From Sphingomicrobium flavum (GTDB lineage: Bacteria > Pseudomonadota > Alphaproteobacteria > Sphingomonadales > Sphingomonadaceae): 64,000 nucleotides of DNA. The translations under genes were made by a program, and so were the position numbers. The notes beneath the pieces were generated by a model. The model searched no databases. It was not told the DNA's origin and was given only the letters and a program-made list of their open reading frames with translations. Below are positions 17,224 through 25,992 of the stretch, one piece after another. The stretch spans positions 1,674,001 to 1,738,000 of the forward strand of contig NZ_CP102630.1 of the NCBI RefSeq assembly GCF_024721605.1, given 5' to 3'. Positions within the stretch are counted from its first letter, which is position 1. Every line of letters starts with the position of its first letter.

Positions 17224-19373
17224 AGCGAGAAACGCAGCGTCGCGCGCACCTTGCGATCGGCGATGGGATAGAGGTTGGCGTCGTTATAGGCGCCGCCAAT
17301 GCCATCCTCGCCCAGCAAATTCTCGACATTGATCTGCAGCGCGACATTGTCGCTGACATTGTAGAAGGCCGCGGCATCCACCAGCGTATAGCCGTCCACC
17401 ACCACCTCGTTCGAAATCGAGGCGAAGATGTCGCTCTGGTGGCTCACGCCAAGGCCAAGCCCGAAGCGGTCATTGAAATCATAGCGACCCCACATGGCGG
17501 CGGTGAAATCGGGGACATAGGGCACAGCCCGACCCGCAGGCGCTTCGTTGGTGTCGCGGCGGATTTCCGCATCCTGGATCGACACCCCGCCCGACAGCGA
17601 CAATTTGCCGATCTTGCCCGACACGTCGAATTCCACGCCTTCGCTGCGCTGTGCCCCGGTGATCACCACATCGCCCGTTAGCGGATCGACCGCACGGGTA
17701 TTTTCGCGATCGAGGCGATAGGCGGCGATCGACAGGTCGAGCCCCTGTGCCACGCGCCACTTGACGCCCACTTCGCTATTGGTGAAACGTTCGGGCTTGA
17801 GCGCCGCGGTGGTGGGGCTCAGGCTGTTGAACTGGTCGCCCGACTGGGGCAGCCAGCTGCGGCTCCAGCTGGCATAGAGGCTGATATCCTCATTGGGCTT
17901 GTAGACGAGGCCGAGGCGCGGGCTCCACAGGCTGTCCGACCGTTCCAGATCGCTGCCGCCGATGAAATCCTGCACGCGAACATCGATCCAGTCGTGGCGG
18001 ATGCCCGCAATCACGTCGACCGTCTCGCCGAAAGAGAAGAGGTTCTGCGCATAAACGCCGATGGCATCGACATCGGTCGTCGCATTGCGCTCGCCCGAAC
18101 CGCCCCGGAAGGTGATGGCCGGGATGACGAAGGGATCATCAAGCGCAATGAAGGCTTCGCGGCCATTGGCGCTCTTCTGGTCGGCGGGCAGCGTATCGAA
18201 AAAGCCGCGAAGCCGCGCCACCTCGGTGTCCTGGATGGCGGTGTCCACGCCCACCAGCAGCTGGTGCTCGACCCCGCCGGTGGCAAAGCGGGCGATCAGG
18301 TCATTCTGCCAAAGGAAATTGGTGCGGTAGGTCGAATCCTCATAGGCGCTGATGAGCACGCTTTCGACATCATCGACATTGGTGACGGGGCCGGAGGGCA
18401 GCGCATTGCGATAGAGCTTGTCATAATCGCCGTAGAGTGCGCGCGAGGTAAAGCTCAGCGCATCGCTGAACTCATGGTCCAGACGCGCATCGATCACATG
18501 TTTGGAAAAGAAGGTGCGGTTGACCCCGCGAATGCCGAAGAAGGTTTCGTCATAGCCTTCGACCGCGCGCGCCGGGTTGTCGATGGTACCGTCGAATGCA
18601 GGCGGGATGCCGCGATCCACATCGCGCTCGTCATCGGCATATTCATAGCCGATATTGAGCTCGGTCGCCGCGCCGATCTGCCAGCGTAGGGTCGGGTTGA
18701 TGGCGAAGCGCTCGCCCTCGATATCGCGAAAATCGTCGATCCGCTCATAGGTCGCGTTCAGGCGGCCATCGACATTGCCCGAAAGCGGACTGTTGAGGTC
18801 GACCTCGATGAAGCCCGCACCCTCGCTGTCGATCGACACGCCACCGGCCAGATATTGATCGGCGAAGGGTCGCTTGATGACGCGGTTGACGATCCCGCCG
18901 CCGCCGCCGCGCCCGAAGATCAGCGCGTTGGGGCCCTTGAGGACTTCCAGCCGCTCGACATTGTAGAGGCCGCGATAATGCTGGACATCATCGCGCAGCC
19001 CATCGGTGAAGAAGTCGGCGGTGGTGAGCTGGCCGCGCACGGCAAGCTGGTCGCGATGCCCCTCGCCCGCATTCATGGTGACGCCCGGCACGAAGCGGAT
19101 GGCATCGGCGATCGAACGCATCGCCTGGTCGGCAATCTGTTCGCCGGTCACGACAGCAACCGCATGGGGGGTGTCGTTGAGGTCGATGTCGAGCTTGGTC
19201 GGGGTGCCCCCATCGCGGCTCGAATAGCCATCGCGAACGCCGGTAATGATGATCGGCTCGGCGCCATCCTCGGCGATTTCAACGCCTTCCAGCTCGGCGG
19301 CGAAGGCGGCCTGCGGCAATACCAGCATGGATGTGGCGAGCAGCACGATACGGGCGCTCTGGCGGATCAACAC
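17220..19373 (-). CDS. TonB-dependent siderophore receptor
   Basis: This outer-membrane receptor has 717 residues, with a signal peptide (about 1-26, ending AAFAAEL). A plug domain (about 55-165) contains the TonB-dependent signatures PHAVAVVTGEQIADQ and VERLEVLKGPNALIFGRGGGGG. A 22-strand barrel follows, ending in the expected terminal aromatic (RATLRFSL). The plug and barrel motifs fit the catecholate/Fiu-FepA-like siderophore class (RLGLVYKPNEDISLYASWSRSW). A 19-bp palindrome that fits a Fur box lies 45-63 bp upstream of the start, so expression is probably iron-repressed. The exact ligand is unknown. It converges with the UdgX gene and overlaps it by 4 bp. Confidence 0.92.
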   Translation of the reverse strand: MLIRQSARIVLLATSMLVLPQAAFAAELEGVEIAEDGAEPIIITGVRDGYSSRDGGTPTKLDIDLNDTPHAVAVVTGEQIADQAMRSIADAIRFVPGVTMNAGEGHRDQLAVRGQLTTADFFTDGLRDDVQHYRGLYNVERLEVLKGPNALIFGRGGGGGIVNRVIKRPFADQYLAGGVSIDSEGAGFIEVDLNSPLSGNVDGRLNATYERIDDFRDIEGERFAINPTLRWQIGAATELNIGYEYADDERDVDRGIPPAFDGTIDNPARAVEGYDETFFGIRGVNRTFFSKHVIDARLDHEFSDALSFTSRALYGDYDKLYRNALPSGPVTNVDDVESVLISAYEDSTYRTNFLWQNDLIARFATGGVEHQLLVGVDTAIQDTEVARLRGFFDTLPADQKSANGREAFIALDDPFVIPAITFRGGSGERNATTDVDAIGVYAQNLFSFGETVDVIAGIRHDWIDVRVQDFIGGSDLERSDSLWSPRLGLVYKPNEDISLYASWSRSWLPQSGDQFNSLSPTTAALKPERFTNSEVGVKWRVAQGLDLSIAAYRLDRENTRAVDPLTGDVVITGAQRSEGVEFDVSGKIGKLSLSGGVSIQDAEIRRDTNEAPAGRAVPYVPDFTAAMWGRYDFNDRFGLGLGVSHQSDIFASISNEVVVDGYTLVDAAAFYNVSDNVALQINVENLLGEDGIGGAYNDANLYPIADRKVRATLRFSL

Positions 19374-19417
19374 GAAAACTTCCCTCCCAATGATGAGTCG
19401 AGGGACGTATTAGTGTT

Positions 19418-19436
19418 ATTGAAAATCATTCGCAAT
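19418..19436 (-). promoter_or_regulatory. Putative Fur box upstream of the siderophore receptor
   Basis: The 19-bp sequence is an inverted repeat, ATTG-aa-AAT-c-ATT-cg-CAAT. Seven of nine base pairs match around a central C, and the layout matches the 19-bp Fur consensus seen in many proteobacteria. It lies 45-63 bp before the receptor start, which is a normal promoter position. Iron regulation is inferred. Confidence 0.7.
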
Positions 19437-19449
19437 AGCGAAACGATGA

Positions 19450-22400
19450 TTATTCGGCGGCAATCAGCTCCTCTGCCGTGCCCAGATCGACCGAGACCAA
19501 GCGGCTCACCCCCTGCTCGATCATGGTCACGCCGTAGAGCCGGTCCATCCGGCTCATCGTCACCGCATTATGGGTGACGATCATGTAGCGCGTGTCGGTC
19601 TCCCGGTTCATCCGGTCGAGCAGGTCGCAGAAACGCTCCACATTGGTATCATCCAGCGGCGCATCGACTTCGTCGAGCACGCAGATGGGCGCCGGATTGG
19701 TAAGGAACAGGCCGAAGATCAGCGCCACTGCGGTCAGCGCCTGCTCGCCCCCTGACAGGAGCGTCAGCGCCGCCAGTTTCTTGCCCGGCGGCTGCGCCAT
19801 GATTTCCAGCCCCGCTTCTAGCGGGTCGTCGCTATCGATCAGTTCCAGATGCGCCTTGCCGCCGCCAAACAGGGTGGTGAACAGGCTCTTGAAATGCTCG
19901 TTCACCTCTTCGAACGCGGCGAGCAGGCGGGTGCGCCCTTCGCGATTGAGATGACCGATCGAACCGCGCAGGCGGGAGATGGCTTCTTCCAGCTCCTCCT
20001 TCTCTTCGACATTGGTCGCCTGGTTTTCCTCCAGCTCCTTCAATTCCTGTTCGGCCACCAGATTGACCGGGCCGATCCGCTCGCGGTCGGCGACCAGCTT
20101 GTCATGGTCGGCCTTTTCGACATCGGCGGCGTGGAGATGGTCGAGGTCGAAGTCGAAGCGCTGGGGCAGCATGTTGGGCTGGCATTCGAACGTCTCGACC
20201 GACAGGCGCTGGAAATCGGCGCGGCGCGCTTCGGCGGCTTCGGCGCGCGCCAATTGCCCGGCCCGCCGCTCGCGCGCGCTGGCAAAGGCTTCGCCCGCAT
20301 CGTGCAGCACGCTTTCCGCCGCTCGCAGCGCCTCGGCCATCTGCGCTTCCAATGCGCTGGCCTTGCTGATCGCCGCCTCGCCCTCACCCGCTTCCTTTTC
20401 GAAGCCGACAATCTGCGCCTTCAGCGCCTCGGGCTTGTCCTCCAGTTCCTCGCGTTCCTCGGCATAGCGAGCGGCGCGCTCGGCGGTCTCTTCCAGCCGC
20501 TTTTCGGCATCGCGCGCACGGGTGCGCCAATCGCCCTGTTCCTTGCCCGCCGCAGCATGACGCTCGCGCGCCGCCTGCATTTCGCGTTGCCGCGTGGCGG
20601 CGGCAGCGCGTTCCTCGGCGACCTTCTGCCCGGCCTTGCCAGCCGCAGAGCGGGCCGCGCGGATTTCATCGGCCAGCACTTCGCCCTTGGGCAACTTGTC
20701 GATGCTGCCCCGCGCTTCCTTGCGCGCTTCCTCGGCGGCCTGGACCAGCGGCTTCAGTTCGTCGCGGCGCTGCGCGATGGTTTCGCGCCGGCTCGCCATG
20801 CGTTCGATCGCGGTGCGCGCCTGGTCCGCCGCGCGCCCCGCTTCGCGAGCGCGCTTTTCGGCATCGGCCAGCGCCTGGCGGGAAATTTCATTATCGGTGC
20901 GCGCATCATCGACCGCCTTCGACGCTTCGCTGCGCAGATCCTCGGCGCCCTCGACCGCCGACAGCAACCCAGGCAATTCCTTCTTGAGATCGTCCAGCCG
21001 GTTGACCCGCATCAGCCGCTCGGCCGCCGCCGCGCCGCCTTCTTCGGCGACGAAGCCGTCCCAGCGTCGCATCCTGCCATCGCGCGTCACCAGCCGCTGC
21101 CCGGCTTTGAGCGCTTGCCCCTCGTCGCGGTCCACAACTGCAACCATGGCAAGGCGGCGGCGCAGCTCTACCGGCGCTTCGACCCGCGCCGCCAGCGGCA
21201 CCAGCCCGTCGGCCAGCTTGGGATCATCGCCCGCGCCCGGATCCTGCCAGCGCCGCTTGGCATCGCCGCCCAGATCGGCCTCGATATCATCGCCCAGCGC
21301 GGCAGCCAGCGCCTGCTCATAGCCGGGTGCAGCCTTGAGGCCCGCAATCGCGCCCTTGCCGCCCTGGTCGAGCGCGGCCTTCAGCGCATTCAATTCGCTT
21401 TGCGTCGCCGACAGCGCGGCCTTGGCCTCGCCCACTGCCGCCTCGGCCACCTCGCGCTGCTCGACTGCCGCCAACCGGCGCTTCTCGGCGGCCTGGATAT
21501 CGTCTTCCGCCCTGGCGGCATCGCGCGCAGCAGCAGCAGCCTCCTTTTCGGCCGCGTCGAGCGCGTCATGTTCCTTGCTGCCATCGCCAATCTCGGCAGC
21601 CTGGGCATCGACCCTTCCCAGCTCGGCCTTGACCCGCGCCACCTGCGCCTCGGCTGATTCCAATGAGGCTTCGGCAACGCGCCGTTCCGCCCGCATCGCC
21701 GCATCCTTGGCCAGCAATTCGGCCAAATCGGCCTCCGCCTCGCGCGCTGCCTTTTCCGCCGCGCCCAGCAATTCGGCGCTGCGACCGGCCTCGGCTTCCG
21801 CCGTCTCCAGCCTCTTTTCGATGGAAGCGCGCTCTTCATCCAGCGCGGCAATGGCCTTGGCGGCATCTTCCCTGAGCGCCTGTTCGCGCGCGGTTTCCGC
21901 GGCCAGCGCAGCTTCGCCCCGCTGCAATTCCTCCAGCCGCCGCACCGCCGTGCCATGTTCAGCCCGCGCGGTCGCCAGCCGATGCGCCATTTCATGGCCT
22001 GCCGATCGCGCATTGACGGCATCGTCGCGCGCGGTTGCCAGCGCCTTGGCGGCCTCGGCTTGCAAGCCAGCGGCCTCTTTGCGCTTCAATTCCAGCTCGC
22101 CGACCTGGCGGGCCGCAGCCTCGGCCTCTTCCTTGGCCTTTTTCGCAGCGCGGTCGGCATCGCGCCATTGCGCCACGATCTGCCGCGCTTCGGCCAATTT
22201 GATCTGTTCGGACAGCAGGCGATAGCGCTCCGCCGCGCGCGCCTGCCGCTTGAGCGCCGCCGCGCGCGCCGCCTGTTCGCCCAGCAGATGATCGAGCCGT
22301 TCGAGGTTGGTTTCGGCCGCGCGCAATTTCTGTTCAGCATCCTTGCGCCGCTGGTGCAGGCCCGAAATGCCCGCCGCTTCTTCCAGCATCTTGCGCCGTT

Positions 22401-22866
22401 CGGCGGGTTTGGCGGCGATGACCTGGCCGATCTTGCCCTGGCTGACGAGCGCGGGTGAATGCGCCCCGGTCGCCGCATCGGCGAAGAGCAGCGCCACGTC
22501 CTTGGCGCGCACGTCGCGCCCGTTGATGCGATAGGCACTGCCCGCGCCGCGCTCGATCCGGCGCGTGACCTCGGTCTCGCCCGCATCCTCGCCGGCTTCC
22601 TCGGGAGAGCGTTCAATGAGCAGCGAGACTTCGGCAAAATCGCGCGAAGGGCGCGCTTCGGTGCCGGCGAAGATGACGTCTTCCATGCCGCCACCGCGTA
22701 GCGATTTGGGGCTGCCTTCGCCCATCACCCAGCGGATCGCTTCCAGCAGGTTGGATTTGCCGCAGCCGTTGGGGCCGACCACACCGGTCAGGCCCTTTTC
22801 GATTCGCAGTTCGGACGGTTCGACGAAGCTTTTGAAGCCGCTGAGTTTCAGCCGCCTAAACTTCAT
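19450..22866 (-). CDS. smc: Chromosome segregation protein SMC
   Basis: SMC is the ATPase that compacts and separates sister chromosomes. The 1138-residue length is typical. The N-terminal head has FKSFVEPSELRIEKGLTGVV and the Walker A GPNGCGKSN. Long coiled-coil arms (about residues 170-500 and 650-920), extremely rich in Ala/Glu/Arg/Lys, flank the hinge, which contains GYEQALAAALGDDIEADL. The C-terminal head has the ABC signature LTLLSGGEQALTAVAL and the Walker B PICVLDEVDAPLDD. It is the last gene of the reverse operon dciA-dsbA-dsbA-smc. Long open frames on the opposite strand are by-products of its codon bias. Confidence 0.97.
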   Translation of the reverse strand: MKFRRLKLSGFKSFVEPSELRIEKGLTGVVGPNGCGKSNLLEAIRWVMGEGSPKSLRGGGMEDVIFAGTEARPSRDFAEVSLLIERSPEEAGEDAGETEVTRRIERGAGSAYRINGRDVRAKDVALLFADAATGAHSPALVSQGKIGQVIAAKPAERRKMLEEAAGISGLHQRRKDAEQKLRAAETNLERLDHLLGEQAARAAALKRQARAAERYRLLSEQIKLAEARQIVAQWRDADRAAKKAKEEAEAAARQVGELELKRKEAAGLQAEAAKALATARDDAVNARSAGHEMAHRLATARAEHGTAVRRLEELQRGEAALAAETAREQALREDAAKAIAALDEERASIEKRLETAEAEAGRSAELLGAAEKAAREAEADLAELLAKDAAMRAERRVAEASLESAEAQVARVKAELGRVDAQAAEIGDGSKEHDALDAAEKEAAAAARDAARAEDDIQAAEKRRLAAVEQREVAEAAVGEAKAALSATQSELNALKAALDQGGKGAIAGLKAAPGYEQALAAALGDDIEADLGGDAKRRWQDPGAGDDPKLADGLVPLAARVEAPVELRRRLAMVAVVDRDEGQALKAGQRLVTRDGRMRRWDGFVAEEGGAAAAERLMRVNRLDDLKKELPGLLSAVEGAEDLRSEASKAVDDARTDNEISRQALADAEKRAREAGRAADQARTAIERMASRRETIAQRRDELKPLVQAAEEARKEARGSIDKLPKGEVLADEIRAARSAAGKAGQKVAEERAAAATRQREMQAARERHAAAGKEQGDWRTRARDAEKRLEETAERAARYAEEREELEDKPEALKAQIVGFEKEAGEGEAAISKASALEAQMAEALRAAESVLHDAGEAFASARERRAGQLARAEAAEARRADFQRLSVETFECQPNMLPQRFDFDLDHLHAADVEKADHDKLVADRERIGPVNLVAEQELKELEENQATNVEEKEELEEAISRLRGSIGHLNREGRTRLLAAFEEVNEHFKSLFTTLFGGGKAHLELIDSDDPLEAGLEIMAQPPGKKLAALTLLSGGEQALTAVALIFGLFLTNPAPICVLDEVDAPLDDTNVERFCDLLDRMNRETDTRYMIVTHNAVTMSRMDRLYGVTMIEQGVSRLVSVDLGTAEELIAAE

Positions 22867-22896
22867 GCCTTCCGCCCCTCCCCCAAAAACGAATCG

Positions 22897-23577
22897 CTAT
22901 TCGGCCAAAGCCTTGTCGATCAAGGGTTTGAGGCTAGCCCAGTCATGGACCGCGACCAAGCCGTCATTAATGGAAAAAGTGGGCGTGCCGTTGACGCCGG
23001 CAGTTCGCGCGGCCTTGGCCATGCGATCGAGCGCCATGGCGGTGGTCATGTCGTTGGCGCAGGCCGTGATCGCGGCGCGGTCGCCACCACCCACCAGAAC
23101 CCCGTCGATCCCGCCCACACTCACCAGGCCCATCACGTCGTTGCGGCTGGCCAGCGTCTCAAGCAATGCGCGATCGGCCGTCTGGAAGGCATTGATCCAG
23201 TCACCTTGGCTGCCCAGCAGGCTGGCCGTCACTTCGAAATAGCGATCGGTGCCGACGCAGCGGCTGGCGGTGGCGGCAATCAGGTCCACTACGTTCAGGG
23301 GAAAGTTGCGCATCTCCAGCGACACCTGCCCGGTGGCGACATAATCGCGCACCAAGGCAGGCATGCCGGCCTGGTGGAAGGTGGCGCAATGACCGCAGGT
23401 CAGCGACACATATTCCACCAGCCGGACGGGCGCGTCGGGATTGCCCATCAGATAGCCGCCGGCCTCGGTCACCTTCACCGTGCCGGTCCAGTCGGCTGCT
23501 GCCGCTTTCTGGGCAACCGCCGGCGTCGGCGCCAGCGGCAGCGCCAGCGCCATCAACAGGGCAATGCGTTTCATCAT
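22897..23577 (-). CDS. DsbA-family periplasmic thioredoxin-like protein (second of a tandem pair)
   Basis: This 226-residue thioredoxin-fold protein has a signal peptide (MKRIALLMALALPLAPTPAVAQ) and the active-site motif CGHC in VEYVSLTCGHCATFH. The cis-proline segment NGTPTFSIN is near the C terminus. The start ATG (23577) overlaps the stop of the upstream paralogue (ATGA); a second ATG follows directly. A much longer open frame running to 24264 reads the paralogue out of frame and is not a real N terminus. It is probably a disulfide oxidoreductase of the envelope, re-oxidised by a DsbB-like protein such as that at 10.6 kb. It lies in an operon with smc. Confidence 0.92.
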   Translation of the reverse strand: MMKRIALLMALALPLAPTPAVAQKAAAADWTGTVKVTEAGGYLMGNPDAPVRLVEYVSLTCGHCATFHQAGMPALVRDYVATGQVSLEMRNFPLNVVDLIAATASRCVGTDRYFEVTASLLGSQGDWINAFQTADRALLETLASRNDVMGLVSVGGIDGVLVGGGDRAAITACANDMTTAMALDRMAKAARTAGVNGTPTFSINDGLVAVHDWASLKPLIDKALAE

Positions 23578-24317
23578 TCCTCGCCGACAGCCCGTTTCAG
23601 ATAAGGCTCGACGCTGGTCCATTGGGCATCGGCGTCCAGCTTCACTCCATTGAGGATGAAGGTCGGGGTGCCGATCTGGCCATAGTCCTGGGTCGCAGTG
23701 CTGCGCATCTCGACAAGGTCGGTCGCCTTTTGCTCGTCCATCAGGCAGGCCTCCACCTCGGCGCGCGGCACACCGCGCTGCGAAGCAAAGGTGATGAGGC
23801 CGGCTGCTTCGGCGACCGCCTTGTTGCGCTCGTTTTCGGGCAGCGCCTCGATCGCCGCGCCTTGCGAGGCAAGCTGGGTGCGCGCCTGCATGAACCACTG
23901 TTCCTGGCTCTGGAACAAGGCATGGGTGATCGGGAACATCCGGGCTTCGCCCGCGCAGCGGGCCACGATGGCGGCGACCATGTCGACCGGATCGCGCACC
24001 AGCTGGCGATATTCGTAGGACACGCGCCCGGTCTTGACGTAATTTTCCACCAGCGGCTCGGTGCCGGTCTGGTCGAACAATGCGCAGGCCGGGCAGGTAT
24101 AGCTGGCATATTCGACCAGTTTGACCGGCGCATCGGGGTTGCCCATCAGGAAGCCGCCGGCTTCGGTCTTCACGACCATTTCGCTCCAGTCGCCGCCATC
24201 GGGGGCTGCGACCGCTTCGACCGGCGCATCGGCGACTGGCGGTTCGCCGCCGCCCGATCCGCACGCTGCGAGGGCCATGACCGCGCTGGCGGTCAGCATC
24301 ATCTTGATCTTGCTCAT
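23574..24317 (-). CDS. DsbA-family lipoprotein (first of a tandem pair)
   Basis: This 247-residue thioredoxin-fold protein is probably a lipoprotein: the N terminus ends in VMALAACGSGGG, with a lipobox Cys at about residue 19. The active-site motif is CPAC in VEYASYTCPACALFD, and the cis-proline segment is GQIGTPTFILNG. It shares a near-identical pre-motif block, GNPDAPVKLVEY, with its downstream neighbour (GNPDAPVRLVEY), so the two arose by tandem duplication. The active-site dipeptide differs (Pro-Ala versus Gly-His), which normally shifts redox potential, so the two may have distinct jobs. It overlaps the genes on both sides by 4 bp. Confidence 0.92.
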   Translation of the reverse strand: MSKIKMMLTASAVMALAACGSGGGEPPVADAPVEAVAAPDGGDWSEMVVKTEAGGFLMGNPDAPVKLVEYASYTCPACALFDQTGTEPLVENYVKTGRVSYEYRQLVRDPVDMVAAIVARCAGEARMFPITHALFQSQEQWFMQARTQLASQGAAIEALPENERNKAVAEAAGLITFASQRGVPRAEVEACLMDEQKATDLVEMRSTATQDYGQIGTPTFILNGVKLDADAQWTSVEPYLKRAVGEE

Positions 24318-24883
24318 TGGTCGTTGTCTCTCCGTTTGGAAATCGGGTCGGTCAGCTTGCCGACGGGAATGATGGTGGGCTTACCCGCACTATTCTCCAG
24401 ACCTGCGGCCATGGATTCAAGTAGGGTTCGCAATTCAGGGTCGGCAATCTCCCGCAGCCCTTCGCCAATTTCCTTTGGCACCGGCCGGGGCGCGGGGCGC
24501 ATCGGCGCCTTCTTGCGGGCGGGAACTTTCCCCTGCCTGAATACCACCTTGGAAATCGCGCCATAGCCGAAAAAGGCATTCACCTTTTCTATGATCATTG
24601 GCGCCAGGTGCTGGATCAGCGGGGCATGGGCGCTTTCCACCAGCAGCGTCAGCGTGCCGCCGGCCTTGTGCCCCTGCGGGAATTTGATCGATTCGGGCAG
24701 CGACACCCTGGCATAGCGCTCGCCCACGATTTCGCCCCAGCGGTGGACTACCGCGCCCTGCACGAAGCCGAAGCGCTTGAAGGCCATGCCGCCAATATCG
24801 GCAACAAGATCGCCCGCGCGCCGGACCTTGCCGATGCGATCAGCGTCCTTTTTGGGACGGGGAGTGCGCGGGGATTTTGCCAT
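24314..24883 (-). CDS. dciA: DUF721 / DciA-like protein
   Basis: DciA-like (DUF721) proteins help load the replicative helicase DnaB in bacteria that lack DnaC. The 189-residue product has a basic N-terminal tail (MAKSPRTPRPKKDADR). The DUF721 core follows: WGEIVGERYARVSLPESIKF, then LTLLVESAHAPLIQHLAPMI and VNAFFGYGAISKVVF. The C terminus is low-complexity, rich in Pro, Arg and Lys. A start six codons upstream (24901) is also possible. It is the first gene of the reverse operon with the DsbA pair and smc, and is divergent from mutY, a common alphaproteobacterial arrangement. Family membership is good; the helicase role is inferred. Confidence 0.8.
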   Translation of the reverse strand: MAKSPRTPRPKKDADRIGKVRRAGDLVADIGGMAFKRFGFVQGAVVHRWGEIVGERYARVSLPESIKFPQGHKAGGTLTLLVESAHAPLIQHLAPMIIEKVNAFFGYGAISKVVFRQGKVPARKKAPMRPAPRPVPKEIGEGLREIADPELRTLLESMAAGLENSAGKPTIIPVGKLTDPISKRRDNDQ

Positions 24884-24928
24884 GAGCGCAGACCATGCCA
24901 TAGCGGGGCCGTGCCCGCCAATCTCCAA

Positions 24929-25930
24929 ATGAAATTGCTCGATCATTATTCGACCAATGCACGCGCCCTGCCTTGGCGCCACCCGCCCGGCCATGACGGT
25001 CCGCGCGATCCCTATCCGATCTGGCTGTCGGAAATCATGCTGCAGCAGACCACTGTGGCGACCGTCACTCCGCGCTTCGAGCGCTTCCTCCAAAAATGGC
25101 CGAGCGTCGAGGGGCTGGCCGCGGCCCCGCTGGAAGAGTTGCTGGGCGAATGGGCGGGCCTTGGCTATTATGCGCGCGCCCGCAACCTCCATGGTTGCGC
25201 GGTGAAAGTGGCAGAAATCGGTGGCTTCCCATCAAGCGAGGCGGCACTCCGCCAATTGCCCGGCATCGGCGATTATACCGCCGCCGCCATCGCTGCGATC
25301 GCCTTTGGCGAGGATGCGGTGGTGATCGACACCAATGTCGAACGCGTCGTCGCGCGCCTCCACGCCATCGATCGTCCTATCAAAGATGTGCGCCCGCAAA
25401 TCCGCACACTGGCAGGCGAACTATACGCAGGCGTGCCGTCGGGCGAGATGGCGCAGGCGCTGATGGATCTGGGCGCCACCATCTGCCGCCCCAAGAATCC
25501 TAAATGCGAGGCCTGCCCCATTGCGGATGACTGCAAGGCCTATGCCTCAGGCAATCCGCAAGCCTTCCCGCCCCGGCCTGCCAAGGCAAAACGGCCCGAG
25601 CGGCACGGCATCGCCTGGTGGATCGAGCTGGACGGCCAGCTCTTCCTCACCCGCCGCGCCGATAAAGGCATGCTGGGCGGCATGGCCGCCTTGCCGGGGC
25701 CGGACTGGCAGGATGGCGAAGCGCCGCCTTCCCCGCTGCCCGCGATCCGCCATGTCTTCACCCATTTCGCGCTGACCTTGAGGATCGAACAGCGGTCCCA
25801 GCCGCCCGCGAATCTGGAAGGCTGGTGGCATCCGCTGGACCGGCTGGAAGAGGCCGGATTGCCGACGCTCTATCGCAAGGCCGCCGATGCGATGCTGGCC
25901 CAGCGCAAAGAAGCACCGCTCCATGCTTGA
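24929..25930 (+). CDS. mutY: A/G-specific adenine glycosylase MutY
   Basis: MutY removes adenine mispaired with 8-oxoguanine. The 333-residue product has the catalytic-domain signatures LSEIMLQQTTVATV and the helix-hairpin-helix LPGIGDYTAAAIAAIAFG, with the catalytic aspartate in VVIDTNVERV. The Fe-S cluster motif Cys-x6-Cys-x2-Cys-x5-Cys is in CRPKNPKCEACPIADDC. The C terminus holds the NUDIX-like 8-oxoG recognition domain (RRADKGMLGGMAALPG). Start choice is uncertain: ATG 24929 begins close to the conserved core, and a GTG at 24911 would add six residues, closer to the family's usual N terminus. It is divergent from dciA. Confidence 0.95.
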   Translation: MKLLDHYSTNARALPWRHPPGHDGPRDPYPIWLSEIMLQQTTVATVTPRFERFLQKWPSVEGLAAAPLEELLGEWAGLGYYARARNLHGCAVKVAEIGGFPSSEAALRQLPGIGDYTAAAIAAIAFGEDAVVIDTNVERVVARLHAIDRPIKDVRPQIRTLAGELYAGVPSGEMAQALMDLGATICRPKNPKCEACPIADDCKAYASGNPQAFPPRPAKAKRPERHGIAWWIELDGQLFLTRRADKGMLGGMAALPGPDWQDGEAPPSPLPAIRHVFTHFALTLRIEQRSQPPANLEGWWHPLDRLEEAGLPTLYRKAADAMLAQRKEAPLHA

Positions 25931-25992
25931 AAGACGCCGCCGCACCCCGTAAAGGGCGGGCCAACCATCATCTAGACGACTTCGGGAAATCC

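Noticed and set aside
19849-21657. 602-codon open frame on the + strand
   Set aside because: It is wholly antisense to smc and has the low-complexity Arg/Ala/Leu composition produced by reading high-GC coiled-coil codons in reverse; no ribosome site or family motif.
23578-24264. Apparent 455-codon frame that would extend the second DsbA protein upstream
   Set aside because: The extra N-terminal part is the first DsbA gene read out of frame; the signal peptide and the ATGA overlap fix the start at 23577.
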